DNA from: Bolinopsis microptera | Lineage: Eukaryota > Ctenophora > Tentaculata > Lobata > Bolinopsidae | Length of the DNA: 64,000 nucleotides | Assembly (NCBI RefSeq): GCF_026151205.1 | Contig: NC_087084.1 | Span: 2,884,845-2,948,844, forward strand | Direction: 5' to 3' | Shown here: piece by piece, positions 21,053 through 33,500 of the stretch | Layout of the letters: every line of letters starts with the position of its first letter | Position numbering within the stretch: position 1 is the stretch's first letter | Made by a program: the position numbers and the translations under genes | Notes under the pieces: generated by a model | The model's input: the letters and a program-made list of their open reading frames with translations, nothing else | Database searches by the model: none | Told to the model about the DNA's origin: nothing

Positions 21053-23510
21053 TTACGAGAGTGCTGCAAGTTGAGCCTCAATTTCGCCTCTTCTCCCCAG
21101 TTTCTCTAACTGCTCCTTGTCGGGTACCACTGACCCATCCTCTACCTGATGAGCACGCAGTTATATCTTCTCAACTTTAAAACTTTAAAAGTTTTAAAAG
21201 GGGCAACTGGAAATACCCAAAAAACGTAAAAACTGTTCTGTTTCCACTAAATCAGGCACCAAGGGTTTACAAATTTCAGCGAAATTGTAAGAGCCAAATT
21301 GTGAACTGGTACTGGAGGAAACTCATTGGGTTGCAAGTAAAGTTTCCATAACGAAATAACATGGAGCTACTTAAAAACCTTTGCTTGCAGATCATCTATA
21401 GCACGCAATTTCTTAAGGAGGTTTTTCTTCTTCTTGTCCACATCAGCTGGCTGCTGATTAGCTGGTTCCGAGCTTACTTTTATATCTGACACCTTATCTG
21501 TTATCTAGAGTGGGGAATATTTTATTAATATACAGATAATGGTAGTAAGTAGACACCTTATCTGGGGATTAGGTTATTAATAACAAACAGTTTTTTTAAA
21601 TTAATAATAAAAAGTTTTCAATTGGTAGTTGGTACAAATGTAAAAGTGCAAGATTAATACCTTATCGGACCTTATTTGGACGGACATTACATGAACGGAC
21701 ACAATTATGAACGGACATTAATATGAACGCTCGAAGGCATTCAAAACCATCAAAAATCCGAATTTTTTTCAATATTTTTTGACGTTTTTTAAATTTCAGC
21801 AAATGATTTTTAAATCCATTTTTTATACAGTAAGTAAGAAAAGCAGTCATTAAGCAGTAAAAATGTTAAAATATGTGTACATGATCAGTGTCTAATATCA
21901 CATATCATCTTCATCAAATGGGTTTTCGTGCATGAAATAGTCCATGCTTAATTAAAGCATCAGTGATTTCTAGCTTTATGGAAACCTTTTTTTTTATCAA
22001 ACTACCCCGGTCCTGCATTTCAGTGTTAACTTTTACAAGCCATTCGGCGTGAAGTGGTTTTATCTTAGACAACTTTAGGTTAACCTTAACATCACGTGGA
22101 GCTTTCCTAGCACTGTTTCATTACCGCCCCCGAGTAATATGAACTATAACAACGTCGGACAATGTCCTTGGCAACACGATTTACCGTAATATCTAGAGGC
22201 TGGAAAAAGTTTGTCTAGTTCATGAACTATGTTGTTGAGTGCCATATTTTCGTTGACTTTTTTCCGCCAAGTGACCCTTGAAAACATCATATACTAGTAG
22301 TTATAGTAGTAGTAGTAGAGTTTTCTGTGCCTCCGGCAGACCAAGGAGAACCTTTCCGTCGTTAACTTACGGCACAATAAAGTTCTCAAAGTTGTCATAT
22401 TCTGGACAAAAGGTTCGAAATGGAAAAATTTTTGAAAAAATTTCAACGGACTTTAATTGAACATTAATTGAACGGCCTTTATTTGAACGGACATAAAGAT
22501 GAACGCTAGGGCCTCCAGCGTTCAAGTAATGTCCGTCCAAATAAGGTCCGATAAGGTAGTTACAAATATACATTAGGGGTCGTTCACATATTACGTAATC
22601 ATTTTTTGGAACATTTTTACCCCCCGGTCCCCCTTCCCTCAGCTGATTACGTAATATGTGAACGGCCCCTTACACTGTGGTCTGGGGTTGTCTTGGAACT
22701 AAGCCCTTTGATAACATTAGGATTTTCTCAGATCGCAATTATAAATTCGACAACTATTAATTGCACCGCTAGTTACGTTAACTACAGTGTAAACTGTATA
22801 ATGCCAATAATTTTACCTCTTCTATTTCAAATTCGTCAGTGTTCTTCTTCTCCTTCTTTTTCTGTCTCTTCTTCTGGTTTTTAGACATTTTCGACTTGGA
22901 AGAGAGATCCGCCTGAAATAAATGGTAAAATGAGCATAAGAAGTATTTTTTTTAATAATTTTGGTATAAATTTCGTCATTAGCAATCTAGGAATTGAAGC
23001 CCTCAAAACGATGTAACTGTCAACCAATCGAATTCAGTGATTGAGCTTTTAAATTTAAGTTTTAAAACAAAACTCCTTTTCAAACAGTCTGCTGTACTCA
23101 CATTAGTTACTCGCTCCTCTGCTCCGCCCTGCTTTGCTGGGCCGGTATAACCAGGCACACCCACTGATTTTACTCCCTCAGAGAAGATTTTACCTTTACT
23201 GCGGTAGGAATCTACTTCATCTTGTGGTACGTACCCCTGGTGACAACAAAGAGTGAATGAGTATTTAATTTAATAATTACATAAGTATTTAATTTAATAA
23301 TTAAATAAGTATTTAATTTAATAATTAAATAAGTGATTAATTTAATAAACAATTTAAAAATGTGAGATAAGAGAGAGTATTACCGTTATTAACTAAATAA
23401 CCAACCTCTTTCACGTATTTGACAGGCCTCCAAGATCCGTCAGCTCTTTGGGTCGCAGGAATGAACATCCTCCCCTGGGCATCCCGCTGTAGATTCGCGT
23501 CAAAGTTCAT
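21053..23510 (-). CDS. PYM1: PYM1 (partner of Y14 and Mago), complete, five exons
   Basis: PYM binds the Mago-Y14 core and removes exon junction complexes from translated mRNA. Exons are 23510-23406, 23236-23102, 22912-22817, 21504-21379 and 21145-21053, all in phase 0, giving 184 residues. The N-terminal Mago-binding region is clear: PATQRADGSWR and VKEGYVPQDEV, as in PYM of other animals. A lysine-rich middle (KNQKKRQKKKEKK) and C-terminal NLLKKLRAIDDLQAK and DKEQLEKLGRR also match the family. Intron 1 contains a 24-bp AT tandem repeat; intron 3 carries a 0.9-kb decayed DNA transposon and a foldback MITE. An acceptor-like GGTAACACAG ends 9 nt before the ATG, and the LAMTOR4-like gene ends only 155 bp upstream, so the pair could be an operon. 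Confidence 0.93.
21660..22556 (-). mobile_element. Decayed pogo/Tc1-like DNA transposon in PYM1 intron 3
   Basis: Terminal inverted repeats of about 32 bp (CCTTATCGGACC and onward, with GGACGGACATTAC) are nearly perfect, and TA lies on each side (21658-21659 and 22557-22558). On the minus strand, 22290-21935 holds broken coding traces. A stretch containing KIKPLHAEWLVKVNTEM and ITDALIKHG resembles the C-terminal part of Jerky/pogo-type DDE transposases, and an upstream piece starts MFSRVTWRKKVNENM. Stops and frame changes make it non-functional. Confidence 0.6.
22575..22669. mobile_element. Foldback MITE in PYM1 intron 3
   Basis: A 95-bp near-palindrome: GGGGTCGTTCACATATTACG at the left and its near-complement (GTAATATGTGAACGGCCCC) at the right, with a CCCC-rich loop. 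TTA lies on both sides. Related half-copies occur near 8960 and 19720. Confidence 0.75.
23253..23345. repeat. 24-bp AT-rich tandem repeat in PYM1 intron 1
   Basis: About four units of AAGTATTTAATTTAATAATT plus four bases. It begins about 16 bp from the exon 2 acceptor. Confidence 0.85.
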
Positions 23511-23592
23511 CAGCTATTACTGTGTTACCGTCGGTTAGATTTTTCAAGAATCTTAACGATTTAAGCTATCACGAGTTCAACAAACCACGTAG

Positions 23593-23676
23593 CATGATCG
23601 CATCACGTGACGTAATCTTGCGTTATAACTCACGCATGATCGCATCACGTGACGTAATCTTGCGTTATAACTCACG
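23593..23676. repeat. 42-bp direct duplication at the LAMTOR4-like exon 3 edge
   Basis: Two tandem 42-bp copies (GATCGCATCACGTGACG and onward to ACTCACGC). The upstream edge on the minus strand coincides with an AC-GC followed by GTGAGT, a donor-like site, so the duplication repeats a possible exon end. Confidence 0.8.
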
Positions 23677-24227
23677 CGTGATTTTGCTGAATTGCGAGGG
23701 AACAGGGAGGGTATTCGTCAGAGCTGGGATGCAAGTTAGCATTTTGTGTAGAGTTTGACCTAACTTCTCGTCGTTCTGCAGACTACCACCCGTCTGAAAA
23801 TTATAAATTAAGCAATGATCAAATAAAATAATAATTTATTCAGCGAGATATCAAAAATTGGTGGAACTGAAACTACTCAGAAGTAGTAGATGAAATAATA
23901 AGTGAGATTCCTACAAAACGATCAGCCAATTCGCTGGCGGATCAATCAACAAATAAACCTGAACGATGTTTCCTTCGCTGTCAGTCGTCAAGTTGCCAGT
24001 AATAGTCATACCAGAAATTACAGACTGAAAAATTATTAACGGTTTTAAAGTGATAACCTTTCAGTTCAAAGCACAAGATGAGCAGAAAAATAACTTTTCT
24101 TCGAGATATTATATGGGAAGTATCTAAAGGTTTTTCTCCTATATTGGTAAAATAGTGAATCTAAATCATGATATTATGTAGATTGCACGAAAGGGTTTAT
24201 AAAGATAATTTGTATCCTCACCGTCAT
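23665..24227 (-). CDS. LAMTOR4: LAMTOR4-like (Ragulator subunit), possibly C-terminally incomplete
   Basis: LAMTOR4 is a small roadblock-type subunit of the lysosomal Ragulator complex that anchors Rag GTPases for mTORC1. Exons are 24227-24222 (Met-Thr only), 24024-23959 and 23793-23665, joined in phase 0. The first residues are MTSVISGMTI, then DSEGNIVQTGGSLQNDEKLG, which fits the LAMTOR4 start MTS and its SGDLENDE-type motif. Read to the TAA at 23665 it has 66 residues, about 30 fewer than human; the last two beta strands are absent. A GTGAGT donor at 23675 could lead to another exon, but I find none in the 155 bp before PYM1. Identity is likely; completeness is doubtful. Confidence 0.6.
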
Positions 24228-24648
24228 TATGTGATGTCTTCTACTGAGCCCAACTACAACAAGTTATCCTACTGATAATTGTGACAGTTAGGTTGATAGG
24301 AGACTGATAAGATAATTTATGCAACTTAAATTTTAAAAGTTCACGAAGGGGCGGGGGAGGGGGAGTTGTGGGATACTTGTTGTAAATTATTGAAATAATA
24401 ATGTTATCATCACACGATTATACTATTAGTGGGATTCAGATACAGAAAAAACTGAAATGGAAATAAAAATATACTTAAACATCAAATAACAACTTAACAA
24501 AAAAGTATTAGACCGAATTTATTAATTATGCTTAAAGATTTCAATTTAAATTTTGGCGATAAGCAAATTAACATCTAAAGAACAATAATTTATAAAAAAT
24601 CTTGCAATTATAAAAAATAAAAAAATAGTGTATTAACCAAATAGTTTC
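24228..24648. other. Upstream of the LAMTOR4-like gene
   Basis: AT-rich, with a G-run at 24345-24370. A possible 5' UTR acceptor (ATTATCAG, about 24280) lies upstream of the ATG. No other exon seen. Confidence 0.45.
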
Positions 24649-27600
24649 TTGTACATGTTAGTCTAGTTAACATGCACTAGATTGTACATGTTAGTCTAGT
24701 TAACATGCACTAGATTGCACATGTTAGTCTAGTAAACATGCACTGGATTGCACATGTTAGTCTAGGTAAGATGCACTAGATTGATAGTCTAGGTAAGATG
24801 TGCACTAGATTGCTAGTCTAGGTAAGATGTGCACTAGATTGCTAGTCTAGGTAAGATGTGCACTAGATTGATAGTCTAGGTAAGATGTACTAGATTACTA
24901 GTCTAGGTAAGATGCACTAGATTGATAGTCTAGGTAAAATATGCACTAGATTGATAGTTTAGGTAAGATGTACTAGATTGCTAGTTTAGGTAAGATGTGC
25001 ACTAGATTGCTAGTCTAGGTAAGATGTGCACTAGATTGCTAGTCTAGGTAAGATGCACTAGATTGCTAGTCTAGGTAAGATGTGCACTAGATTGCTAGTC
25101 TAGGAAAGATGTGCACTAGATTGATAGTCTAGGAAAGATGTGCACTAGATTGATAGTCTAGGTAAGATGTGCACTAGATTGCTAGTCTAGGTAAGATGTG
25201 CACTAGATTGCTAGTCTAGGTAAGATGTGCACTAGATTGCTAGTCTAGGAAAGATGTGCACTAGATTGATAGTCTAGGTAAGATGCACTAGATTGATAGT
25301 CTAGGAAAGATGTGCACTAGATTGATAGTCTAGGAAAGATGTGCACTAGATTGCTAGTCTAGGTAAGATGTGCACTAGATTGATAGTCTAGGTAAGATGC
25401 ACTAGATTGCTAGTCTAGGAAAGATGTGCACTTGCTAGTCTAGGTAAGATGCACTAGATTGATAGTCTAGGTAAGATGCACTAGATTGCTAGTCTAGGTA
25501 AGATGCACTAGATTAATAGTCTAGGTAAGATGCACTTGATTGCTAGTCTAGGTAATATGTGCACTAGATTGATAGTCTAGGAAAGATGCACTAGATTGCT
25601 AGTCTAGGTAAGATGTGCACTAGATTGCTAGTCTAGTTAAGATGTGCACTAGATTGCTAGTCTAGGAAAGATGCACTAGATTGCTAGTCTAGGAAAGATG
25701 TGCACTTGCTACTTTGCTAGTCTAGGTAAGATGCACTAGATTGATAGTCTAGGTAAGATGTGCACTAGATTGCTAGTCTAGGTAAGATGCACTAGATTGA
25801 TAGTCTAGGTAAGATGTACTAGATTGATAGTCTAGGTAAGATGCACTAGATTGCTAGTCTAGGTAAGATGTGCACTAGATTGATAGTCTAGGTAAGATGT
25901 GCACTAGATTGCTAGTCTAGGTAAGATGCACTAGATTGCTAGTCTAGGAAAGATGTGTACTAGATTGCTAGTTTAGGTAAGATGCACTAGATTGCTAGTC
26001 TAGGAAAGATGTGCACTAGATTGATAGTCTAGGTAAGATGCACTAGATTGCTAGTCTAGGAAAGATGTGCACTAGATTGATAGTCTAGGTAAGATGTGCA
26101 CTAGATTGCTAGTCTAGGTAAGATGCACTAGATTGATAGTCTAGGTAAGATGCACTAGATTGATAGTCTAGGTAAGATGCACTAGATTGCTAGTCTAGGT
26201 AAGATGTGCACTAGATTGCTAGTCTAGGTAAGATGCACTAGATTGCTAGTCTAGGTAAGATGTGCACTAGATTGATAGTCTAGGTAAGATGTGCACTAGA
26301 TTGCTAGTCTAGGTAAGATGCACTAGATTGATAGTCTAGGTAAGATGCACTAGATTGCTAGTCTAGGTAAGATGTACTAGATTGATAGTCTAGGTAAGAT
26401 GCACTAGATTGATAGTCTAGGTAAGATGTGCACTAGATTGCTAGTCTAGGTAAGATGCACTAGATTGATAGTCTAGGTAAGATGCACTAGATTGCTAGTC
26501 TAGGTAAGATGTACTAGATTGATAGTCTAGGTAAGATGCACTAGATTGATAGTCTAGGTAAGATGTACTAGATTGATAGTCTAGGTAAGATGTGCACTAG
26601 ATTGATAGTCTAGGTAAGATGTGCACTAGATTGATAGTCTAGGAAAGATGTGCACTAGATTGCTAGTCTAGGTAAGATGCACTAGATTGATAGTCTAGGT
26701 AAGATGCACTAGATTGCTAGTTTAGGTAAGATGCACTAGATTGATAGTTTAGGTAAGATGTGCACTAGATTGCTAGTCTAGGAAAGATGTGCACTAGATT
26801 GATAGTATAGGTAAGATGCACTAGATTGCTAGTCTAGGTAAGATGTACTAGATTGATAGTCTAGGTAAGATGCACTAGATTGCTAGTCTAGGTAAGATGT
26901 ACTAGATTGCTAGTCTAGGTAAGATGTGCACTAGATTGATAGTCTAGGTAAGATGCACTAGATTGCTAGTCTAGGTAAGATGTGCACTAGATTGCTAGTC
27001 TAGGTAAGATGTGCACTAGATTGCTAGTCTAGGTAAGATGTGCACTAGATTGCTAGTCTAGAAAAGATGCACTAGATTGCTAGTCTAGAAAAGATGCACT
27101 AGATTGATAGTCTAGGTAAGATGCATTAGATTGATAGTTTAGGTAAGATGCACTAGATTGATAGTCTAGGTAAGATGCACTAGATTGATAGTCTAGGTAA
27201 GATGCACTAGATTGCTAGTCTAGGTAAGATGTACTAGATTGCTAGTCTAGGTAAGATGTACTAGATTGCTAGTCTAGGTAAGATGTGCACTAGATTGATA
27301 GTCTAGGTAAGATGCACTAGATTGCTAGTCTAGGTAAGATGCACTAGATTGATAGTCTAGGTAAGATGTGCACTAGATTGCTAGTCTAGGTAAGATGTGC
27401 ACTAGATTGCTAGTCTAGGTAAGATGTGCACTAGATTGCTAGTCTAGAAAAGATGCACTAGATTGCTAGTCTAGAAAAGATGCACTAGATTGATAGTCTA
27501 GGTAAGATGCATTAGATTGATAGTTTAGGTAAGATGCACTAGATTGATAGTCTAGGTAAGATGCACTAGATTGATAGTCTAGGTAAGATGCACTAGATTG

Positions 27601-27724
27601 CTAGTCTAGGTAAGATGTACTAGATTGCTAGTCTAGGTAAGATGTGCACTAGATCGCTAGTCTAGGTAGGATGTGCACTAGATTGCTAGTCTAGGTAAGA
27701 TGTACTAGATTGCTAGTCTAGGTA
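24649..27724. repeat. 27/29-bp minisatellite downstream of the BTB-jacalin gene
   Basis: Roughly 110 units of GCTAGTCTAGGTAAGATGCA then CTAGATT (27 bp), or the 29-bp form with TGTGCAC. The left-most units are more divergent (TAACATGCACTAG). The right edge overlaps the end of the BTB-jacalin coding sequence: its final codons and TAG are part of the first unit. On plus, every unit contains CTAG then GTAAGA, a consensus 5' splice site. CTAG palindromes make each unit prone to folding. Confidence 0.95.
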
Positions 27725-29523
27725 AGAGCCTCGCGCCAAATCTCCTCGCACCCAGGTTTACACATCAAAGTGCTTATAAACCGAACCCTTCCGATAAGCT
27801 GACTGCCTTGTTGAGTACCGTCCACAGCTGCTATCCCACGCAATACCACTCTCACTGAGTCCCTGTTCTTCTTCAACAGTTTCCGGTGGGTGTCGGATAG
27901 GGTACAGAAAGCGCCGCCGCCATCACCGCCAACAGGGCCCAATTTACGGTTCAGATTTGTAACAAAGGTGATTTGGTCCAACATCCAACCTTTCCGGCCC
28001 TTCACGTATGAGATGTACTCGTTTTCACCAAGTTCAAAAGTTTTAGCGATTGACGATTTATCGTGATCTAGATCGCTGAGACCGATTTTCACAGATTTCC
28101 GAAAATCGAAAGAATCTTTCCCAGACGAAGTCAATGTCAGACGATCTTGAAAAAACAGTTCTAACCCTTTCACCACATTCCGTCCATCCCATTGCCCGTT
28201 ATAAATAGAAATCTTCTTAATGATTCCCAGATGTACATCTCTTTTTTTATAATCATAATGCTGACGCGGATTTGTGCCATACTCCGGGGAACAGCGAGTA
28301 TCCACCACTACAAATGACTGTGGTTCTTTGATCAGACACAAGGGCATCAGCGACATGTAGTGAGAGTAAGGAAATTCAAAAGATCCCAGCTCACTCTCGA
28401 ATGATTGGAGGATTGCCAAGGTGGAACTGCTGCTTGTTACCTCAGCGGAGGCGCTCAGGATATCTTCTAGGACAAACGATTTAAGGAACAGATCGATCTT
28501 TCGAAATAAGAGTACGTTCGAAGACAATTTTTCGTGCTGAAGAAGGGCTATTAAAATGCTGTTAACTGGATCTTTTTCCCTCAAAGTTCTACCAAAAACC
28601 TTTTCACGAATGAAGGATTGTATATCATCCGGTAGCTGGGTAACATGATACTGATCTGTATAATTCTTGATAAGTTTAATAACCATATAAAGGACCCTTA
28701 TAATATTAGCTAGCATCATGCACTGCAACTTAGACTCTCGAGTTTGGATACCAGAACCAAATTTAACCAAAACAAGAAACAGACATTCCTGGGACAAGCT
28801 CTTGAGTCCCAACATTAAGGGAGAGTTGTCGAGCTGCATGAGGTCCCCCTCAACCGAGTCTCTTAACTGAGCAAGTTGCTGTGAGACATGAGAGGACGCT
28901 CCCTCCTGTACCCTCTGTAAACAGTTATCATAGCTCCACTGCAGCAGCTCAAAACAGTTGGTGTCAGTCAAGCCAGCGACCAGTTTATTGGAGTAAGCGG
29001 AGACTATCTCCTCAATTCCTAGGAAATTAGCAGCCAAGAGAACCTCTTTTACCTCCTCATGGTTACCTGGAGGTTACAATGTTGTAACAGTGAAACGTTG
29101 AGAAATTCCTTTCCTGATAAGAGCATTTTTCCTTGTCGCATCAAACGGGATCAATACAAATTTATACTAGAATATATTGCAACCATGCGACTCATAAACA
29201 ATACTCCAATCCGGATTTTACACGTTACCTGGAGGGTCAGGAAGCAGGGAAGTGTACAGAGACTCAACACACGCCTTCAAAACAACGGATCTAACAGGGA
29301 CAGAGGAGGTTGTCAGGGTGGGATCTGCTCGGAATAACCCTTTGTAGTACCCACACTGGGATGCTAGGATGATTTTGTGGGTTTGGACGGTTTCTCCGTC
29401 AGCGGATATCAAGTTGAAGTCCGCTAGTAGATCGTGGTCGTCCTGCTGTACTTGTTGGTAGTAGGAGGAGAGGTTTTTCATGAAACCAGCAGGGTTGAGA
29501 GCCAGTTTTCTTGGTGAGTTCAT
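27718..29523 (-). CDS. BTB-BACK protein with C-terminal jacalin-like lectin domain
   Basis: Two exons, 29523-29229 and 29066-27718, joined in phase 1 through a 162-bp intron, give 547 residues. An N-terminal BTB/POZ fold is visible (LISADGETVQTHKIILASQC, then VLLAANFLGIEEIV across the junction), followed by a helical BACK-like region. The last about 170 residues match a jacalin-related lectin domain: GQWDGRNVVKGLELFF, FELGENEYISYVKGRKG, then QITFVTNLNRKLGP and a GGDGGG loop. BTB proteins often act as cullin-3 adaptors; here a sugar- or ligand-binding domain replaces kelch repeats, so a ubiquitin-adaptor role is inference. The stop codon lies in the minisatellite. An acceptor TTATTATTCAG ends 14 nt before the ATG, supporting this start. 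Confidence 0.88.
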
Positions 29524-30571
29524 CTTTCACTCGGGACCTGAATAATAATTTTGTTGCCTTGTGGTATTCAAATTTCATATAATATCACAATTGTAGGTGA
29601 CTAAAATCCAACTTTGAGAAGCCTGTCCACAAAATCTAAAGAATCTTGTTGTACAGAAGTGATTCACTCTGATCCGTACTAGCAAATAGCTAACACTGAT
29701 TATACGCCAAACTGCTTAACGACACTCAAGGTATTATTACACAGAAAATAAATGTATAATACACAATATATAATATATAATATATATTATATACGTCCAT
29801 ACCTCTGATAAGACGTCTGCTTAATCTTTATCTAAACTCAGCCATCTTCTATTCAGTTCTGTCATCCTATACATGTTCAAGAGATTTGTCAGATTCCAAA
29901 TAACAGGGAAATTACAAAAAATCTTCATAATTTTTATAATGTTCCACAATCCACATCATTCATCTTTTATTCAAGAAAATATCGCTTTGAGACCATTCAT
30001 TATTAACACTCATCGACAAAAGAAAGAAAACACTATAAATTAATTAACGAACGTAATAAATTAGCGCGTATAACAAGGATACAAAGAAAATAGCGTCCAC
30101 TTTCTTGTAGGGTTGTTGTGATAACAATATACCGGCGAACGTGCACATAGTACACGTGCACACCACTTATTGTGATAACAATATAGCAGCATTCTATTTG
30201 TTCTGGATTGCAAGGGGTCCATCCTTAAATCCCCAAGAAAAAATAGAATGTGTTTGATTAATGATAATCGGCGATTAAAAATCATTTGGCAACACTACCC
30301 AGTGCATAAATCGTCAATTTAAGTGGTATTAAACGTAAAAAAAACTTCTATGATATGTAACTGACTCAAATTAGCCAAACATGTGAAAGTCGAAGACATT
30401 TTATTCAGAATAATGTACAGGGTGGCCCATAAGTGACTACCCACACGCAACCTCTTAATAACTCACGTAATTCGTCTCCAAATTGCACCAAAATTTCAGA
30501 GATTATAGATATGGGTCAAACTTAGATTTCCTGAAAGTTTCGTAAGCCATATATATAGGAAAATGAATGCG
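29524..30571. other. Intergenic, NKAPD1 to BTB-jacalin; mariner-type terminus near 30417
   Basis: AT-rich, with a TATATAATATATAA run near 29765. TACAGGGTGGCCCATAAGTG at about 30417 resembles a mariner-type terminal repeat; a similar TACAGGGTGGGCC lies at 60005. A short GATAACAATAT repeat occurs near 30118 and 30173. I see no exon. Confidence 0.45.
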
Positions 30572-33500
30572 CTACTCTATATCTCCAATTTCGTCGAACG
30601 CTAAAACAGAGTCACATAAACCAAAATTATCGCTAACTTCCAAGGAAAACTCTGGCTTCCTTTCGTCTCTAGACTTGGAACTTTTCTTATCTTTTCTCTT
30701 CTTCTTTTCTTTCTTTTTCTTCGTTTTTTTGCTCTTCTTGTGGGATTTCCTTTCTTTGGTACTCGGTATCTCGCCCTCTGACACACTGTCGTTATCAGAA
30801 ATACTTGCAGGAAAGTCATCCATTGGATCTATGATATCTCCGAGTGCTTTTCTGATGCTTACATCTGAGACTGTTCGTATTTCTGGTGTTAGTGACTTTT
30901 GTCGTTTAGAACGATTTCTGATGCTCACATCTGAGACTGTTCGTATTTCTGGTGTTAGTGACTTTTGTCGTTTCGAACGATTTCTGATGCTCACATCTGA
31001 GACTGTTCGTATTTCTGGTGTCGGTGACTTTTGTCGTTTCGAACTCGTTGACCTCTGTTGCTCGGGTGGAGGTAATTTCTGTCGCTTAGGACTCAATGAT
31101 ATCTTTTTCTTAGGACTGGGAGTCTTATCTACCTTAGGACTCTTCTCTTTTCTGAATTTCAGGCGTTTGTAACCGTTCTTGGTTTCAACAATTTTAGCTG
31201 TTTTGGATAGTTTCTCAGGGGATATTTCCTCGGAAGATTCTAGGCGTTCTGGTTCACTGACAGGCTGTTTAGAGGATTTCTTTCGCATACTTCTCTTAGC
31301 TAATTCTCTCAATTTTTCCGCTTCGTCATTTATGTCCTCTGAAACTGAAAGATTCTTCGACGAAGCCTTCTTCCTTTTCAATTTATCATCAGATCCTCTT
31401 GAATTGGGATGCTTCTCAAATGATTCTTCATTGGACTTTTCAGGCTTTTTGTCTCTGTTGAACTTTTTCTTTTTTGTTTCGATATCTTCAAGATGATCCT
31501 CTTTTTCTGACTTACTATGTTTTTTAACCGATGAAGCAGATTCCAAACCTTTGTGTTTTGGCTTTTCAACACTTTTGTGCCTGATATTTTTCTGCGCACT
31601 GTCTTCGATTAGAGGTTCTTCTTCTCCGTCATCATGATACCTCTTCTTTTTGTGCTTTTTGATCTTCCCTTCAGCTGGACTGACCTCCAATGTTTTACCT
31701 TGAGGAGTCGTTGTGTCATGAACCTTTTTAGATTTTTTCTTTCCAACTGAATGCTCCAATTCTTCAATTTCTTTTCTTATTTCAGCAGCTCTGCTTGAAA
31801 GGTTCCGGTCATCAACAGTCTGATCGCCCCTTCGAGGTTTTACAATTAGCTTTTTCAGTGAAGATTTCTCAATTGGTGGGAATGATGGCAGCCGTTTTGT
31901 AGATTTTTCTACTTTCGTCTCAGATTCAGAGTGGTCAGAACAAGAAGAGAGAATTCTGTCCCGATTACATTGAGGACTATTTTTCGGGGATTTTTCTGTC
32001 AGTTTTTTAGATTCAAAATCTAATTTTGAAGACTTATCTTTAACAGATTTCTTGTGAGCATAGTTTTCCTTTATTCTAGGAGATTTCCCTCGATGATTCC
32101 GCACGATCAGAGTACTTTCTTTGTGTTTAGATTTCTTGTGTTTTTTGTGCTTCTCATGAGCAGATTCTTTGCACAATTGGTTACCGGGTCGCATCCTTGA
32201 TTTGATGTCAACGTCTTCAGAATCAGAAGAGTCGTGATGCCTCTTCTTGCTATTCTTTTCTTGCTGTTTTGCGGCTCCTTTGACTGGTTTTTCGGAGAAT
32301 TCCTCTGGATAAAGTTCTTTGTAACCACTGTGCCCCCACCTGCAAGTGAAGTTTTCAACATAAATTGACCCTAAATTTCAGCTTTTAAAAACCCTCGTGA
32401 CCTGAAATTTAAAGAACACAGCAATACATCCTCCTTTTGTATGTAAATTGTACCTGGCCAAAAATTTTCAATGTTATAAAATTCTATCTATATAATCCTG
32501 TATCTGGCTGGAAAGCCGCACAATGTTTTGAGTATAGTATTTGTGATGTTATTTAGGTCTATTGGGGTCTATAGATCAAAAATATTTTGGGAGGAGAAAA
32601 GCAAGTAGGGTATCAACCCATTGTTTTTTAACCCAACAAATCGATTGGTAATGTCCATTCGACTCTCAAATCTCACCCAGATACGATAGCCACGCCCATA
32701 TTCTAACTAACTACACTTACTTCAGGAACTACCATTATATATAATTGTCAGTCAGTAAACATCTTATAAACTATTTTCATTTATTCCCGCAATTCATGCA
32801 AAGACAAAAGTTGGTGTATTTTGATCTTTTTGCTTTTACACAGGAGCAATGTTTATTTTTATGACTACTTTCTTTACGACGACTGTTGCAAAGTTTGTCA
32901 GAGATGAGGTTAAGTTAATTACAACATAATCACTACTTCTACTACTAGGTTAAAACCAAGTCCGAATTACACCATAGATTCCTCCCTTTATATCCCTGTT
33001 CCGCATTAGTTCTAGCACTTCATCTTCAGAGTTAGTTTACCTTGATAGACAAGTAGTTCAGTCTCAGTTTGCCTTGTATTATTCTACCACGTAGAGATTA
33101 TATCACTGTCTATAAGTTCAGAATTTTTGATGAAGTGTCCCGCCATTTTCAATGTCCTGCTTCGTATCTATACCATTCAATGTAACATTGCTATCACGAG
33201 AAACCCCGAACTATACGCAACATTTGTATGTCCCTTCCTAACCCTGATATAATAGAGGGTGGCAAGAGTCGGAAACTGTTCTGACATTTATAGACTTTAA
33301 GAAGGCTTTCGACAGTGTACATCGCGGGAAATTGCTCAAGATTCTAGAAGATTACGGCATTCCAGTCAAAATCGTAGAGCTTATATGGCTCATGTACGAG
33401 AAGACAATGGCCAAAGTCCTAACTCCAGACGGAGAAACGGAATTGTTCGAGATACTAGTAGGTGTGTTACAGGGTGATACCTTAGCACCTTACCTTTTTG

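Noticed and set aside
23522-23758. 78-codon plus-strand ORF with internal repeat
   Set aside because: It is antisense to the LAMTOR4-like exon and reflects the 42-bp duplication.
24649-27724. CRISPR-like array
   Set aside because: Units are contiguous without unique spacers, and the genome is eukaryotic; it is a minisatellite.
30567-31172. 201-codon plus-strand ORF
   Set aside because: The antisense shadow of the NKAPD1 lysine-rich exon.
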